DNA from: Parvimonas micra | GTDB lineage: Bacteria; Bacillota; Clostridia; Tissierellales; Peptoniphilaceae | DNA: 64,000 nt | Reading direction: 5' to 3' | NCBI RefSeq assembly: GCF_037482165.1 | Contig: NZ_CP148048.1 | Span: forward strand, 372,001 to 436,000 | Part shown: one piece after another, positions 9,759-21,474 of the stretch | Layout: the number at the start of each line of letters is the position of its first letter | How positions within the stretch are numbered: position 1 is the first letter of the stretch | Made by a program: the position numbers and the translations under genes | The notes under the pieces: model-generated | Database searches by the model: none | What the model saw: only the letters and a program-made list of their open reading frames with translations | What the model was told of the DNA's origin: nothing

Positions 9759-10688
9759 ATGAAAAAATTTAAGAACGAATTTGTAGGACTTTCCTCAGGG
9801 TTTTTGTGGGCAGTCAATGGTATGGTATTGTCTTTGCTTATGGAAAGTGGATTGATGAAAAACTATAATGCAGAAATTATATTCTTTCTACCTTTAGTTT
9901 TTGCAGGATTCAATGATCTATTTGCAGGATTATTTGTTCTTGGATATAATGGATTTTTAGGAAAATTGAAGATGATATTACCCGCATTGAAAACAAAGAC
10001 TGGTAAATGGGTCTGCTTTGCGGGTTTAATAGGAGGGCCTGTTGGACAATGCTCATATATAATGGGGATTTCTCTAGCGGGTCCTGCTTATGCAATACCA
10101 ATTTCCGCATTATGTCCAATGTTTGGAACTATTTTATCTTTTATATTTTTAAAAGAAAAAATTAATTTTAAAACTTTTATTTGTATAGTTGGTTGTATCG
10201 TAGGAACATTTGTTCTTTCTTATACAAAACCTACAGGAAATTACCCATATTTTTATCTTGGAATTTTGTTTTCTTTGCTTGCAGGTTTTAGTTGGGGTCT
10301 TGAAGCAACAATTGTAAGCTTTGCAACAAAAGAGGAGCTTGAAGAGGAAATAATACTAAATATAAGGGAAATGATATCTGGAATTAGTATATTATTTTTA
10401 GTTTTACCTTGTTTAAGTTTGTTTGGTAGTTTTGTTACAACAATACAAAGTCTTGCTACAATAGGATATTTGATTTTTGCTGGATTTTTTGCAGCATTAA
10501 GTTATTTGCTTTATTATAAAGGAATGAATTTAAATGGAGTTCCAAAGGGAATGGCTTTAAATAGTACCTTTAGTTTATGGAGTGTTGTTTTGTCAGTTAT
10601 ATTTTTATCTACTCCACTAACTTTAACTTTATTGATTGGTGTTGTTATTGTAACTATATCAATAATAGGTTTATCATTTAGTGGTTAG
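9759..10688 (+). CDS. DMT-superfamily (EamA-like) transporter
   Basis: 309 residues with about ten hydrophobic helices in two EamA-like halves. Each half has the family's helix-ending pattern (SALCPMFGTILSFIFLKEKI near residue 118 and STFSLWSVVLSVIFLSTPLT near 267). Exporters of amino acids or metabolites are common in this family, but no substrate can be named. It begins 27 bases after the glucosaminidase stop with a weak GGAG site, so it may be read from the same transcript. Confidence 0.8.
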   Translation: MKKFKNEFVGLSSGFLWAVNGMVLSLLMESGLMKNYNAEIIFFLPLVFAGFNDLFAGLFVLGYNGFLGKLKMILPALKTKTGKWVCFAGLIGGPVGQCSYIMGISLAGPAYAIPISALCPMFGTILSFIFLKEKINFKTFICIVGCIVGTFVLSYTKPTGNYPYFYLGILFSLLAGFSWGLEATIVSFATKEELEEEIILNIREMISGISILFLVLPCLSLFGSFVTTIQSLATIGYLIFAGFFAALSYLLYYKGMNLNGVPKGMALNSTFSLWSVVLSVIFLSTPLTLTLLIGVVIVTISIIGLSFSG

Positions 10689-10800
10689 GTATTACACAGA
10701 AATAGACAAATTATTTTAATAATTTTGTGTTAAAGTATTTATTTAAAATTGAAAATGTAGTATAATAAATATATATGAAAAATAGAAGGAGGAAATTTGT

Positions 10801-11319
10801 ATGCATCCAATGTTACAAAAACATGTAGACACAGGTTATATGAAAGAAGAACATGGTCTATATATCGAAGAAGCTATTGCTAAAGGAGAAACTTTAATTA
10901 TTTCAGGACATAGATCTGCTGGAATTAGACCATTCATGGCAGCTATTATGGCTGTTGCTAAAGGTTCACATAAGACTGTTCAAGTTAAAGACGAAGCTGG
11001 AATCGAAGCTGCAAGTGATGTAGATTATATTTTAATTCCTGCACTTACAGAAGAAAACTGTGAATCAATGGTTCAAGCTGCTTTCAATAAAAAAGGAATG
11101 TCAACTATTACTTTCAAAGAAACTGAACTTAAATATTCAATGATGAAAATCATGAAAACTCAAGCTAAAGAAGTTGGAGATTTAAGCAAAGTTGTTCACT
11201 TAATTGAATGTAGAAAATTAGATGGTATTCCACATTTAATTAACTTTAGTAAAATGACTTATGACGAAAAAGGAAAAGTTAAGAGAGAAGATTTACTAAG
11301 CTGTGAAGATTACGAATAA
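10801..11319 (+). CDS. Conserved-looking cytoplasmic protein of unknown function
   Basis: 172 residues, no signal peptide or membrane helix. I do not recognise it. The N-terminal half has ETLIISGHRSAGIRPFMAAIM, a beta-strand/glycine-loop/helix pattern that resembles, but does not match, a nucleotide-binding loop (no GxxxxGK[ST]). Codon use fits a well-expressed chromosomal gene. GAAGGAGG lies ten bases upstream, a TATAAT -10 sits at 10761-10766, and its own terminator follows. It is a single-gene unit. Confidence 0.8.
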   Translation: MHPMLQKHVDTGYMKEEHGLYIEEAIAKGETLIISGHRSAGIRPFMAAIMAVAKGSHKTVQVKDEAGIEAASDVDYILIPALTEENCESMVQAAFNKKGMSTITFKETELKYSMMKIMKTQAKEVGDLSKVVHLIECRKLDGIPHLINFSKMTYDEKGKVKREDLLSCEDYE

Positions 11320-11326
11320 GATTAAG

Positions 11327-11354
11327 AGCAAGAATTTAATTCTTGCTTTTTTTG
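11327..11354 (+). terminator. Intrinsic terminator after the 172-residue protein gene
   Basis: 9-bp stem AGCAAGAAT / ATTCTTGCT, loop TTA, then a T run. Confidence 0.9.
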
Positions 11355-11450
11355 TGCATAAAAATGCTTAATGAAAAAATTCTAAAATAATCTTAATTGA
11401 AAAAAAATGTTTTTTATGTTATCATATTTGATAGTATTGGAGGATTTTTT

Positions 11451-11945
11451 GTGATTATTTTTGGATTAGATCCCGGAATTGCAATTGTTGGTTATGGAAT
11501 TATAGAGGCTATCGGGAATAGAGTAAGACTTATAGATTATGGAGTAATTGAAACAAAAGCAGGAATTCCACTTCCTGATAGGCTTAAAATTATTGATGAA
11601 GAATTGAACAAATTAATAGAACTACATAATGTTGATGAACTTGCAATTGAAGAGTTATTCTTTAATAAAAATGTAAAAACTGTAATCAATGTTGCACAGG
11701 CAAGAGGGGTCGAGATTTTATCCTTTATAAAGAAGAATATCTTGGCTTATGAATATACTCCTTTACAAGTTAAACAAGCCATTACAGGATATGGTAGAGC
11801 GGACAAAAAGCAAATGCAAGAGAGTGTTAAAATGATTTTTAAACTTAAATCCGTTCCTAAACCCGATGATGCTGCAGATGCTTTGGCTATTGCACTTTGC
11901 CATTTTTTTAGCTTAAAATTTAAAGAACAATTTAGAATGAAATAG
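11451..11945 (+). CDS. ruvC: Holliday junction resolvase RuvC
   Basis: 164 residues from GTG 11451, preceded by GGAGG at 11439. The longer TTG frame from 11397 would run through that site. Acidic RNase H-fold residues are seen in IFGLDPGIAIVGYG (Asp 6), the LAIEELFF Glu and the late PDDAADALAIALCH. RuvC cuts Holliday junctions in complex with RuvAB. It is the first gene of a ruvC-ruvA-ruvB operon with spacings of 7 and 8 bases. Confidence 0.95.
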   Translation: MIIFGLDPGIAIVGYGIIEAIGNRVRLIDYGVIETKAGIPLPDRLKIIDEELNKLIELHNVDELAIEELFFNKNVKTVINVAQARGVEILSFIKKNILAYEYTPLQVKQAITGYGRADKKQMQESVKMIFKLKSVPKPDDAADALAIALCHFFSLKFKEQFRMK

Positions 11946-11952
11946 GTGTTTT

Positions 11953-12555
11953 ATGTACGAATATATTAGTGGAGAACTTAAATTTATTTATAATGATTAT
12001 ATTGTTATAGATAATGGTGGAATAGGTTATAAGATTTTTACTTCTAACAATACATTATTTAATGTAATTGTTGGAGATTATTATACAATTTATACAGATT
12101 ACATAGTAAAAGAAGATTATGTCGCTCTGTTCGGATTTAAAACTATGGATGAACTTTCAATGTTTAAACTGCTTGTAAGTGTAAATAGTATTGGTCCAAA
12201 GGTGGCATGTGGAATTTTATCATCAATGTCTGTTGATAGTTTGAAATTGACTATTGTAAATGGAGATGCAGTTGCTCTTGCCACAGCTAAAGGTGTTGGT
12301 AAGAAAACTGCACAAAAAATCATTTTGGAATTAAAGGATAAAATTTCTATTGACAGTATCAGTAGTAAAGATATTTCAGGAATGGAAGCTTCAACTTTAG
12401 ATAGTGGAAATGACTTGGAAAAGAGAGAGCTTGTTTCAGATGCTTTAATTAATTTAGGATTTATGAAAAATGATATTGAGAGATTTCTTTCAAGTATAAA
12501 TATTGATGAAATGGAAATTGAAGATATAATTAAACTTAGTATGAAAAAATTATAG
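11953..12555 (+). CDS. ruvA: Holliday junction branch migration protein RuvA
   Basis: 200 residues, standard length. N-terminal OB-fold begins [28 protein letters not shown]. Two helix-hairpin-helix segments follow ([18 protein letters not shown] and [19 protein letters not shown]), and a small C-terminal domain binds RuvB. It tetramerises on the junction and recruits RuvB. Confidence 0.95.
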   Translation: MYEYISGELKFIYNDYIVIDNGGIGYKIFTSNNTLFNVIVGDYYTIYTDYIVKEDYVALFGFKTMDELSMFKLLVSVNSIGPKVACGILSSMSVDSLKLTIVNGDAVALATAKGVGKKTAQKIILELKDKISIDSISSKDISGMEASTLDSGNDLEKRELVSDALINLGFMKNDIERFLSSINIDEMEIEDIIKLSMKKL

Positions 12556-12563
12556 GTGTTAGT

Positions 12564-13571
12564 ATGTTTGAAGATTTTGAAGATAGAATTATCGGTACAG
12601 GGTTCTCAAGAGAAGATATTGAAATAGAGACCAGTTTAAGACCGAAATGGATTGATGAATATATTGGTCAAGAAAAAGCAAAAGAAAGACTTAAAATTTT
12701 TATTGAGGCTGCAAAAACAAGAAATGAGCCTCTTGACCATAGTTTGCTTTATGGTCCTCCAGGACTTGGAAAAACAACTCTTGCAAATATCATTGCAAAT
12801 GAAATGGGCGTTAATATCAGAGTTACTTCAGGTCCAGCCATAGAAAAGCCAAGCGACCTTGCAAGTATTTTGACAAATTTAAGTAAAGATGATGTTTTGT
12901 TTATAGATGAAATTCACAGAATAAATAGAAGTGTTGAAGAAATTTTATATCCTGCAATGGAAGACTATGCACTTGATATAATAATTGGAAAGGGTCCAAG
13001 TGCGAGAAGCCTTAGAATTGACCTTGAAAAATTTACTTTGATAGGGGCAACGACAAGAACAGGACAACTTACAGGACCACTTCGTGACAGATTTGGAATT
13101 ATGTTGAGTCTTGAATTATACAGTATTGAAAACTTACAAAAGATAATTACAAGATCTGCAGGAATTTTGGGAATTGAAATTGAACCTGAGGGAGCGCTAG
13201 AAATTGCAAGACGTTCCAGAGGAACACCTAGAATTGCAAACAGACTTTTAAAAAGAGTTAGAGATTTTGCTCAGGTTAAGAGAAATGGAAAAATTGATTT
13301 ACAAACTAGTAAAGACGGACTTGATATTTTAGAAGTGGATTCTCTTGGTCTTGATACGATAGACAGAAAAATAATAACTACAATAATAGATAATTTTTCG
13401 GGAGGTCCGGTTGGAATTGATACAATTGCTGCTTCCACAGGTGAGGAGAGAATTACAATTGAGGATGTCTATGAACCTTACTTGCTACAAATAGGATTTT
13501 TAAGTAGAACAAGCAGAGGAAGAATTGTAACTGAAAAAGCATACAAGCATTTTGGTAGAATGAAAAAGTAA
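12564..13571 (+). CDS. ruvB: Holliday junction branch migration ATPase RuvB
   Basis: 335 residues. Walker [12 protein letters not shown] near residue 65, Walker [10 protein letters not shown] near 112, sensor [18 protein letters not shown] near 156, and the winged-helix C-terminus with SRTSRGR. It is the motor of branch migration with RuvA. The operon ends at a terminator whose stem begins inside the last codons. Confidence 0.96.
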   Translation: MFEDFEDRIIGTGFSREDIEIETSLRPKWIDEYIGQEKAKERLKIFIEAAKTRNEPLDHSLLYGPPGLGKTTLANIIANEMGVNIRVTSGPAIEKPSDLASILTNLSKDDVLFIDEIHRINRSVEEILYPAMEDYALDIIIGKGPSARSLRIDLEKFTLIGATTRTGQLTGPLRDRFGIMLSLELYSIENLQKIITRSAGILGIEIEPEGALEIARRSRGTPRIANRLLKRVRDFAQVKRNGKIDLQTSKDGLDILEVDSLGLDTIDRKIITTIIDNFSGGPVGIDTIAASTGEERITIEDVYEPYLLQIGFLSRTSRGRIVTEKAYKHFGRMKK

Positions 13572-13595
13572 CGATTATTTAACCGTTACTTTTTT
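13563..13595 (+). terminator. Intrinsic terminator overlapping the ruvB stop codon
   Basis: Stem AAAAAGTAACG / CGTTACTTTTT spans the TAA at 13569-13571, with a 10-base loop and a T run. Confidence 0.85.
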
Positions 13596-13649
13596 ACTTT
13601 AAGAATTTATAAAGAATGTATTTTAAAAGATTGTTTTAATTAAAAAAAT

Positions 13650-13678
13650 TTGAAAAATATTGAAAAACAAGATATAAT
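13650..13678 (+). promoter_or_regulatory. Promoter of queA-tgt
   Basis: TTGAAA, 17-base spacer, TATAAT, 46 bases before the queA ATG. Confidence 0.75.
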
Positions 13679-13724
13679 ATAAGCTTGTAGATGTATTTTA
13701 TAATTTAATAAAGGAAGAGTGTTA

Positions 13725-15886
<2,162 letters not shown>

Positions 15887-15888
15887 AA

Positions 15889-16575
15889 ATGAATAAATTT
15901 TTAAAATTATTGTTAATTTTAGCGATTACACCTATAATTTTAGCAACAGCAGGTTTTGCTGTATTACCTTCATCAGTTTTTGCTTATGTCAAAGATGGTA
16001 AAGAAGTTTTTATCGGATCCTATATGGTTTATACCTTTGCTTTGATAAATGCAGTATTATCATTCTTTGGAATAACTTATTTGAGAAGAGTTAGAAAGAA
16101 ATTTAATGACGAAAACTATCCAACAGGAGTTACTGTTGTAGCTTTTGTAAATCTGCTTATTTCTATTATGTGTAATTACTTTACATTTTCAGTATTAAAA
16201 CTTATGTTAAAAAATTCAAAAATGGAAATTCCTTTTTATGTAATTAGATTAGTTTTCACTTTAATTGCAATTTTAATGGCAATGTATGGAATTTATTTGA
16301 GAAGAGTAAATAAAGAAAGTGAATTTGCAATAAGAAATAAATGGACAATGAATAATGATATAGTTTTCGGATTTGCAAATAAATTTTCAGGAATTGTCTT
16401 TATTGCAGGTGGAATTTTTATCTCGATAGTTTCTTGGATAATAGGCAATCAAAGTCAATTATATATAACAACTTTATTTACTTTAATAATTTGTGCAATA
16501 TCATCAAACTATATAAGTAGAACAATAGGTATGAAATACAAAATGATGTATAAGGAAAAAGATAAGAAAATATAG
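15889..16575 (+). CDS. Multi-pass membrane protein of unknown function
   Basis: 228 residues with about six hydrophobic helices and short charged loops (LRRVRKKF, LRRVNKESEF). The first helix could double as a signal segment. I do not recognise the family. It begins 2 bases after the tgt stop and ends at the operon's terminator, so it is probably co-transcribed with queA-tgt. A functional link to queuosine is not evident. Confidence 0.75.
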   Translation: MNKFLKLLLILAITPIILATAGFAVLPSSVFAYVKDGKEVFIGSYMVYTFALINAVLSFFGITYLRRVRKKFNDENYPTGVTVVAFVNLLISIMCNYFTFSVLKLMLKNSKMEIPFYVIRLVFTLIAILMAMYGIYLRRVNKESEFAIRNKWTMNNDIVFGFANKFSGIVFIAGGIFISIVSWIIGNQSQLYITTLFTLIICAISSNYISRTIGMKYKMMYKEKDKKI

Positions 16576-16588
16576 AATGAGAAATAAT

Positions 16589-16621
16589 AAAGTGTCAATG
16601 AGAAATTTTTGACACTTTTTT
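16589..16621 (+). terminator. Intrinsic terminator of the queA-tgt operon
   Basis: 10-bp stem AAAGTGTCAA / TTGACACTTT with a 10-base loop and a T run. Confidence 0.88.
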
Positions 16622-16685
16622 AGTGGATAAAATAGAACTGAATTAGAATAATAACAAAAAACATACAATAATTTTATAAAAAATG

Positions 16686-16724
16686 TTGACAAATTTATTT
16701 TAAGTGTATATAATGTATATATAC
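16686..16724 (+). promoter_or_regulatory. Consensus promoter with adjacent palindrome (probable GntR operator)
   Basis: TTGACA, 17-base spacer, TATAAT (16709-16714), a perfect sigma-A promoter. It is followed at once by the palindrome GTATATATAC (16715-16724), where transcription would start. YtrA-type regulators commonly repress their own operons at such sites; that use here is inference. Confidence 0.75.
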
Positions 16725-16746
16725 AGTAGATAGAGAGGAGGGTTAT

Positions 16747-17112
16747 ATGTTAATTAATTTATATAAAGATGATAAAGACCCAATTTATTTACAGATTGTA
16801 AAACAGATAAAAAAAGAAATTATGAATAAAAATCTACAACAGGGAGATTTACTGCCCTCAATTCGCGCTTTAGCAACAGATTTAAAAGTAAGCGTAATTA
16901 CGACTAAAAGAGCGTATATGGAGCTTGAAAAGGATGGTTTTATACAAACTGTTACTGGGAAGGGAACTTATGTTACAAATAAAACTGTAAATGCAATTGA
17001 AGATGAATATTACAGATTATTGGAAAACTCAATTAAAAATGTGTACGATTATGCAGAAGCATTAGGGCTTTCTAAAGAAGAGCTTAAGGAAATTTTTGAA
17101 AATTGGAGGTAA
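16747..17112 (+). CDS. GntR-family transcriptional regulator, YtrA subfamily
   Basis: 121 residues: an N-terminal winged helix (PIYLQIVKQIKKEIMNKNLQQGDLLPSIRALATDLKVSVITTKRAYMELEKDGFI) and a short helical C-terminal tail of about 45 residues. The short tail without an effector domain is diagnostic of YtrA-type GntR proteins, which sit ahead of ABC transporters. Here an ATPase and two membrane proteins follow without gaps. It probably autoregulates through the palindrome at its promoter. The stop overlaps the RBS of the next gene. Confidence 0.9.
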   Translation: MLINLYKDDKDPIYLQIVKQIKKEIMNKNLQQGDLLPSIRALATDLKVSVITTKRAYMELEKDGFIQTVTGKGTYVTNKTVNAIEDEYYRLLENSIKNVYDYAEALGLSKEELKEIFENWR

Positions 17113-17114
17113 TT

Positions 17115-17945
17115 ATGTTAAAAGTTAAAAATCTTGAAAAAAACTACAAAAATTTTAATTTGAATATGACTTTTGATTTAGAAGAGGGTTGTATTATGGG
17201 CTTAATTGGGAAAAACGGTTCAGGTAAGACAACTTTGATTTCCACGATTTTAAATATAATTGTAAAAGATAGTGGGAGTTGTATTATTTTTGGAATGGAA
17301 AACAACAAATTAACTCCAATTCAAAGGGAAAATATAGGAATTGTTTTTGATGAAATTCATTTTCCGGACAACTTTAAGATATATGAAATTGAAAAATTTT
17401 GTAGTTTAGTTTACAAAAATTGGGATAGAAATCTTTTTAGAAAATTGCTTGCTGACTATGAAATAGAAATTATAAAGGAAGTCAGCGAACTTTCTAAAGG
17501 AATGAAAATGAAATTACAATTAGCTGTAGCATTTTCACATAATCCAAAGTTGTTAATTTTAGATGAGACAACTTCTGGACTTGATCCGATTGTGAGAGAT
17601 GAACTTTTGGATTCGCTTTTTGAGTTTGTAAGAGATGGTAAGCATTCTGTTTTAATGTCCTCACATATTTTATCAGATATTGAAAAAATTTCAGATGTAA
17701 TAACTTATATTGATAATGGAAAATTAATTTTTTCCGAATATAAAGATGATTTGCTTGAAAAGTATTGCATAATAAAAGGAGATGAAAGTATTTTAAACGA
17801 AATTGCAAAATGTGATATTTTAGGAGTAAAACAAGGTCATTATGGAATTGAAGCCTGTGTCAGCAGAAATTCATTCAAAGGAGAAAATTTTGATAAACCT
17901 ACATTAGAGGATATAATGATATTTTTAAATAAAGGGGTGATTTAA
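17115..17945 (+). CDS. ABC transporter ATP-binding protein (YtrB-like)
   Basis: 276 residues from ATG 17115 with GGAGGT upstream. Walker A is GLIGKNGSGKTTLIS near residue 33. The signature is ELSKGMKMKLQLA, a degenerate LSGGQ-type motif with K in place of the second G, as is common in the GntR-linked family. Walker B is LLILDETTSGLD, and the H-loop is MSSHIL. It partners the two membrane proteins encoded downstream. Substrate unknown; related GntR systems respond to wall-active peptides. Confidence 0.9.
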   Translation: MLKVKNLEKNYKNFNLNMTFDLEEGCIMGLIGKNGSGKTTLISTILNIIVKDSGSCIIFGMENNKLTPIQRENIGIVFDEIHFPDNFKIYEIEKFCSLVYKNWDRNLFRKLLADYEIEIIKEVSELSKGMKMKLQLAVAFSHNPKLLILDETTSGLDPIVRDELLDSLFEFVRDGKHSVLMSSHILSDIEKISDVITYIDNGKLIFSEYKDDLLEKYCIIKGDESILNEIAKCDILGVKQGHYGIEACVSRNSFKGENFDKPTLEDIMIFLNKGVI

Positions 17946-18548
17946 TTGAAAGCATTACTTTGTAAAGATATAATAGTTTTAAAGAATAATTTAGTCGCAA
18001 TTTCAATGATATCATTCTTTTTGATTATTGCTATAATATCTGGAAATGTTGATATATCATATTTGATAGCATCCTTTGGACTTATTATTTTATTTATAAA
18101 AATTTTTGAAAGTGATTATAAAAATGGTTTTTATAAATATATAATTTCTAATGCAGTTGAAGAAAAATCCATAGTAACTTACAAATATCTTTTTATATTA
18201 TCAGCTGCCATTTTAGTTTTTTTATTCAACTTTTTACTTGCATTTGTGACTGGTTATGACAAAACTTTTTATAGATTTTTGGTTTTTTTAAGTATAAATA
18301 TTTTTCTTTATGAAATACTCATTCCAATATTTTTTAGATTTGGGAAAATCGCCATAGATATTGTCAATGTTGTTGGTACTGTTGTTTATATTACTGGAGT
18401 TTTTTATATAGTAAAAAATGATACTTTTTTGAAGTTTGAAATTGGAAATAAATTAAATATATTTATAATTTTAATTATAATCGATTTAATTTTGTTTGTA
18501 TTTTCATTTTTATTGAGTTTGAAATTTATTAGAAGAAAGATAAGTTAG
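17946..18548 (+). CDS. ABC-2 type membrane subunit
   Basis: 200 residues, about six hydrophobic helices. It starts at TTG 17946 directly after the ATPase stop with AAGGGGTGA six bases upstream; no better in-frame start is nearby. The EKSIVTYKYLF segment after helix 2 resembles the coupling region of ABC-2 permeases. Probably half of a heterodimeric channel with the next gene. Substrate unknown. Confidence 0.78.
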   Translation: MKALLCKDIIVLKNNLVAISMISFFLIIAIISGNVDISYLIASFGLIILFIKIFESDYKNGFYKYIISNAVEEKSIVTYKYLFILSAAILVFLFNFLLAFVTGYDKTFYRFLVFLSINIFLYEILIPIFFRFGKIAIDIVNVVGTVVYITGVFYIVKNDTFLKFEIGNKLNIFIILIIIDLILFVFSFLLSLKFIRRKIS

Positions 18549-18557
18549 GAGTTTGTT

Positions 18558-19160
18558 ATGAAAGGTTTATTGCTTTTAGAATATCTTGAAATTAAGAAAA
18601 AATGGTATTTTTTTACTTTAGATTTAATACTTCTGTGTGTTGGAGTATTTTTTGAAATGTTATTTACTTATATTTTTGTGTTTTCAGTTATTGGAAGTAG
18701 AGATGTCGGAAATAATTTTGAAAGAAATAAAAAAATAAACAAATATATTTTAACAACTAAATTTTCAAGAAAAGATTTAATTGTATCAAAGTTTTTAGTT
18801 TCAACTCTAAAAATTTTAGTCTATTATATTATTTTATTTGTATTTGTTAGAATTTTTAATTCAAGTTTTTTATTAAGTTTATTAGGATATTTTTTTACGG
18901 CTATATTTATAAATCCAATAGTTCAGTATTCATATTTTGTATTTAAAGATAGAGATGATATAGTTCCATTTTTTGTTATGATTACATTTCCTCTACTTTT
19001 TATTTTGTTAGGATTTAAATATTTACCTAACCACATTGGACTGTATGAAAATACGTATTTAATAATATTGTATTTTACAGTTATATTTATTTTAAATATT
19101 CTATGGAATATTTATTTACTAAAAGCAACTGTTAGGAATATTGAATACGAAGATTTTTAG
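18558..19160 (+). CDS. ABC-2 type membrane subunit
   Basis: 200 residues, about six helices, with the cytoplasmic segment NKYILTTKFSRKDLIVSKFLVS typical of this transporter type (a target-setting loop before a helix). A TAGGAG site lies upstream, 9 bases after the previous stop. It is the last gene of the GntR-ABC operon. Confidence 0.78.
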   Translation: MKGLLLLEYLEIKKKWYFFTLDLILLCVGVFFEMLFTYIFVFSVIGSRDVGNNFERNKKINKYILTTKFSRKDLIVSKFLVSTLKILVYYIILFVFVRIFNSSFLLSLLGYFFTAIFINPIVQYSYFVFKDRDDIVPFFVMITFPLLFILLGFKYLPNHIGLYENTYLIILYFTVIFILNILWNIYLLKATVRNIEYEDF

Positions 19161-19266
19161 AAAAATAAAAGGAGACAAGACTTCTTTTAGATTGGTGATA
19201 ATGTCAATGAAAACGGTAAAGCAAAAACGCCAATAAATTGTATACTGAATATTGCTTGAATAAACA

Positions 19267-19306
19267 TAAAAAAGCACAGACAAAAATTATGTTTTGTCTG
19301 TGCTTT
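19267..19306 (-). terminator. Strong terminator of the minus-strand ABC operon
   Basis: 15-bp perfect stem AAAGCACAGACAAAA / TTTTGTCTGTGCTTT with a 6-base loop. The U tract is on the minus strand, so it serves the genes ending at 19317. The facing operon may use the stem less efficiently. Confidence 0.9.
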
Positions 19307-19316
19307 AAGAAGTCGT

Positions 19317-20432
19317 TTAAGCGACTTCTTTTAATTTGTATCTTTTTATGAATATTCCTAGTAGTGTATAAAAAACTATGAATACAACTTGTGATGCAAT
19401 AAATAGTAAAAATTTTTCAAAATTTATTTCTTCTAAAAACTTTACAAAATAATATTGTGGCATAAATTTAGAAACATTTATTAATCCTTGTGGTAAGAAT
19501 TTCATCGGCAAAAATACTCCTGAAGAAAATGCCATTATTAATGTGAAAGCAGAATTTACACCATTTACAACTTTTACATCCTTTGAAATTGATACAAGTA
19601 GTTGTCCTAGTGAAATTGCAGTAAATGAAAATATAAATACTGCTAGACTCATATATACTAAATTAGTTTTAGGTATTTCTTCGTTCACTCTTGATATTGA
19701 AACAGCTAAATAAAAACTTGATATTAATATAGATATTATTATTTGAGCTAAAAATTGTTGTAAAGTTTGTGATTTTTGACTATAAGGGGACAAAGCCATT
19801 CTCTTTAAAAGACTTTCTTTTTTAAATTCAGCATCAATATTTATAATTATTGAAATTATACTCATAAAAACTATATAACTTAGGATTAAAAAAGTAGCGT
19901 TAAAGGCTTCTTTTCCTTTTTCTTGATTATATAATTTAGTATCTATTATCTTTACATCAATCTCTTTCTTTAATGTATTTATTACCTCTTGTTGATCAAC
20001 ATTTGAATTTATTGCAGACAATGTGTAATTTAGATAACTTTTTAAATCTATTTTTAAAAAGGTTATATATGAAGTTTTTGTTGGTGCTAAAATTGAAATT
20101 GCTTTTTTATTATTTAACAAATTTTGTTTAAAATCTTTATTAATTACTATATAAGCTATAATTTTATCCTCAACAATTTGTTTTCTTGCTTCGCTTTCCG
20201 TAATTTTTTCTTCTTTTACATTATGTTTTTCTTTTAAATAATTTATTAAGGCTTTTGATTCTTCACTTTTATCTTCATCATTTATCATTAAGTCCAGCTT
20301 CATAGGTTTAAATTCAACATTATTATCTTTTGAGCTGGTAAATATAATCAACATAACCATAAAAATTATGAAAGAAAATAAAACTGCTTTTATATTTTTT
20401 ATAAATATTTTCATATAATTTTTAAATATCAT
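19317..20432 (-). CDS. ABC-2 family permease subunit
   Basis: 371 residues: one N-terminal helix, an extracytoplasmic domain of about 140 residues, then about five helices, the ABC2_membrane_3 layout. LKRMALSPYSQKSQTLQQFLAQIIIS is the permease segment before helix 3. The ATG overlaps the end of the paralogous permease gene upstream, so the two subunits are translationally coupled. Likely a drug, lipid or peptide exporter with the ATPase at 21474-22403. Confidence 0.88.
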   Translation of the reverse strand: MIFKNYMKIFIKNIKAVLFSFIIFMVMLIIFTSSKDNNVEFKPMKLDLMINDEDKSEESKALINYLKEKHNVKEEKITESEARKQIVEDKIIAYIVINKDFKQNLLNNKKAISILAPTKTSYITFLKIDLKSYLNYTLSAINSNVDQQEVINTLKKEIDVKIIDTKLYNQEKGKEAFNATFLILSYIVFMSIISIIINIDAEFKKESLLKRMALSPYSQKSQTLQQFLAQIIISILISSFYLAVSISRVNEEIPKTNLVYMSLAVFIFSFTAISLGQLLVSISKDVKVVNGVNSAFTLIMAFSSGVFLPMKFLPQGLINVSKFMPQYYFVKFLEEINFEKFLLFIASQVVFIVFYTLLGIFIKRYKLKEVA

Positions 20433-21474
20433 TATACTTATGCCTCCTCAAATATATTAATGCAATTCCAAATAGAACTATAGTAAATGGAATTATAAAT
20501 TTAGCCATTGTAATCAAGTAGCTATTGTCATTTGCGATATTTACACCTAATAGTGCATTTTCCATATAGAATGTTGGATTTATCTTTTTTATTAGAGGGA
20601 AAGCTGAAGTTATAGCATTTGTTACACTTGAGCCCATCATTCCTGAAGTATAATTCATTAGAAGAATACATCCAAGTCCAACCATTGTTTTAGTTTCGGT
20701 TTTTGCCTTTAGAGCAACTGCAAGGAACATTCCCATAGTTATTCCAAAAATCATAATTAAAAGTAGAGTAATAATTGAAGCAAAATAGTTTGTTATTAGG
20801 GTTATCCCAAATACAAGTTTTAAATAAATAATCAATAATGTAGAATTAAAACTTGTAACTATAAGTGCAGATATTATTCCGTTTATCAAATAAGTTGATT
20901 TTTTTATTGGAGAAACTAACATTCTTACTGCAAAATCAGACGAATCATATAATATATTATCTATGTAGATAACGCCATCAAACATAGTATATAGACTTGC
21001 CATAATAATTATTGAAAAAAGTATGGGTTCAACACCTGTAACACCATGGTTTTTGTCCTCTATAAAGTCTTTATCTATATTTTTTATAATTTCTTCCTGA
21101 TTAATTTTAGTTTCATACATTTGTTTTATTTGGTCAAGGATATTTTTAACAACCATAACTTCTGAATTAGATGATATAATTTTTAAAGATAAATCATCTT
21201 CTATAAAGGCTTTATATTCTTTGTTTTTTAGATCTGTTTGAACATCTTCTTTTACTTCTTTAAGATTAAGATATGGAATTTGTTTTAAAATATATTCATG
21301 GGGATTATTTTTGTTAATTCCAACATTTACTTTATCAAAATTTTTGCCCATATTAGGAATTACTAGGCAAAAGAATGTAGCTAAAATCATAGGAAAAAAA
21401 GTATTCCAAAATAAATTTAGTTTATCTCTAGTTAAATGTAGCAAATTTACTTTTAAAGCAGATAAAATTCCCAT
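20422..21474 (-). CDS. ABC-2 family permease subunit
   Basis: 350 residues with the same layout as its downstream partner: N-terminal helix, external domain, and a five-helix bundle with RMLVSPIKKSTYLINGIIS and GMFLAVALKAKTETKTMVGLGCIL. Its ATG overlaps the ATPase stop. With the 19317 gene it forms a heterodimeric exporter. Confidence 0.88.
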   Translation of the reverse strand: MGILSALKVNLLHLTRDKLNLFWNTFFPMILATFFCLVIPNMGKNFDKVNVGINKNNPHEYILKQIPYLNLKEVKEDVQTDLKNKEYKAFIEDDLSLKIISSNSEVMVVKNILDQIKQMYETKINQEEIIKNIDKDFIEDKNHGVTGVEPILFSIIIMASLYTMFDGVIYIDNILYDSSDFAVRMLVSPIKKSTYLINGIISALIVTSFNSTLLIIYLKLVFGITLITNYFASIITLLLIMIFGITMGMFLAVALKAKTETKTMVGLGCILLMNYTSGMMGSSVTNAITSAFPLIKKINPTFYMENALLGVNIANDNSYLITMAKFIIPFTIVLFGIALIYLRRHKYNDI

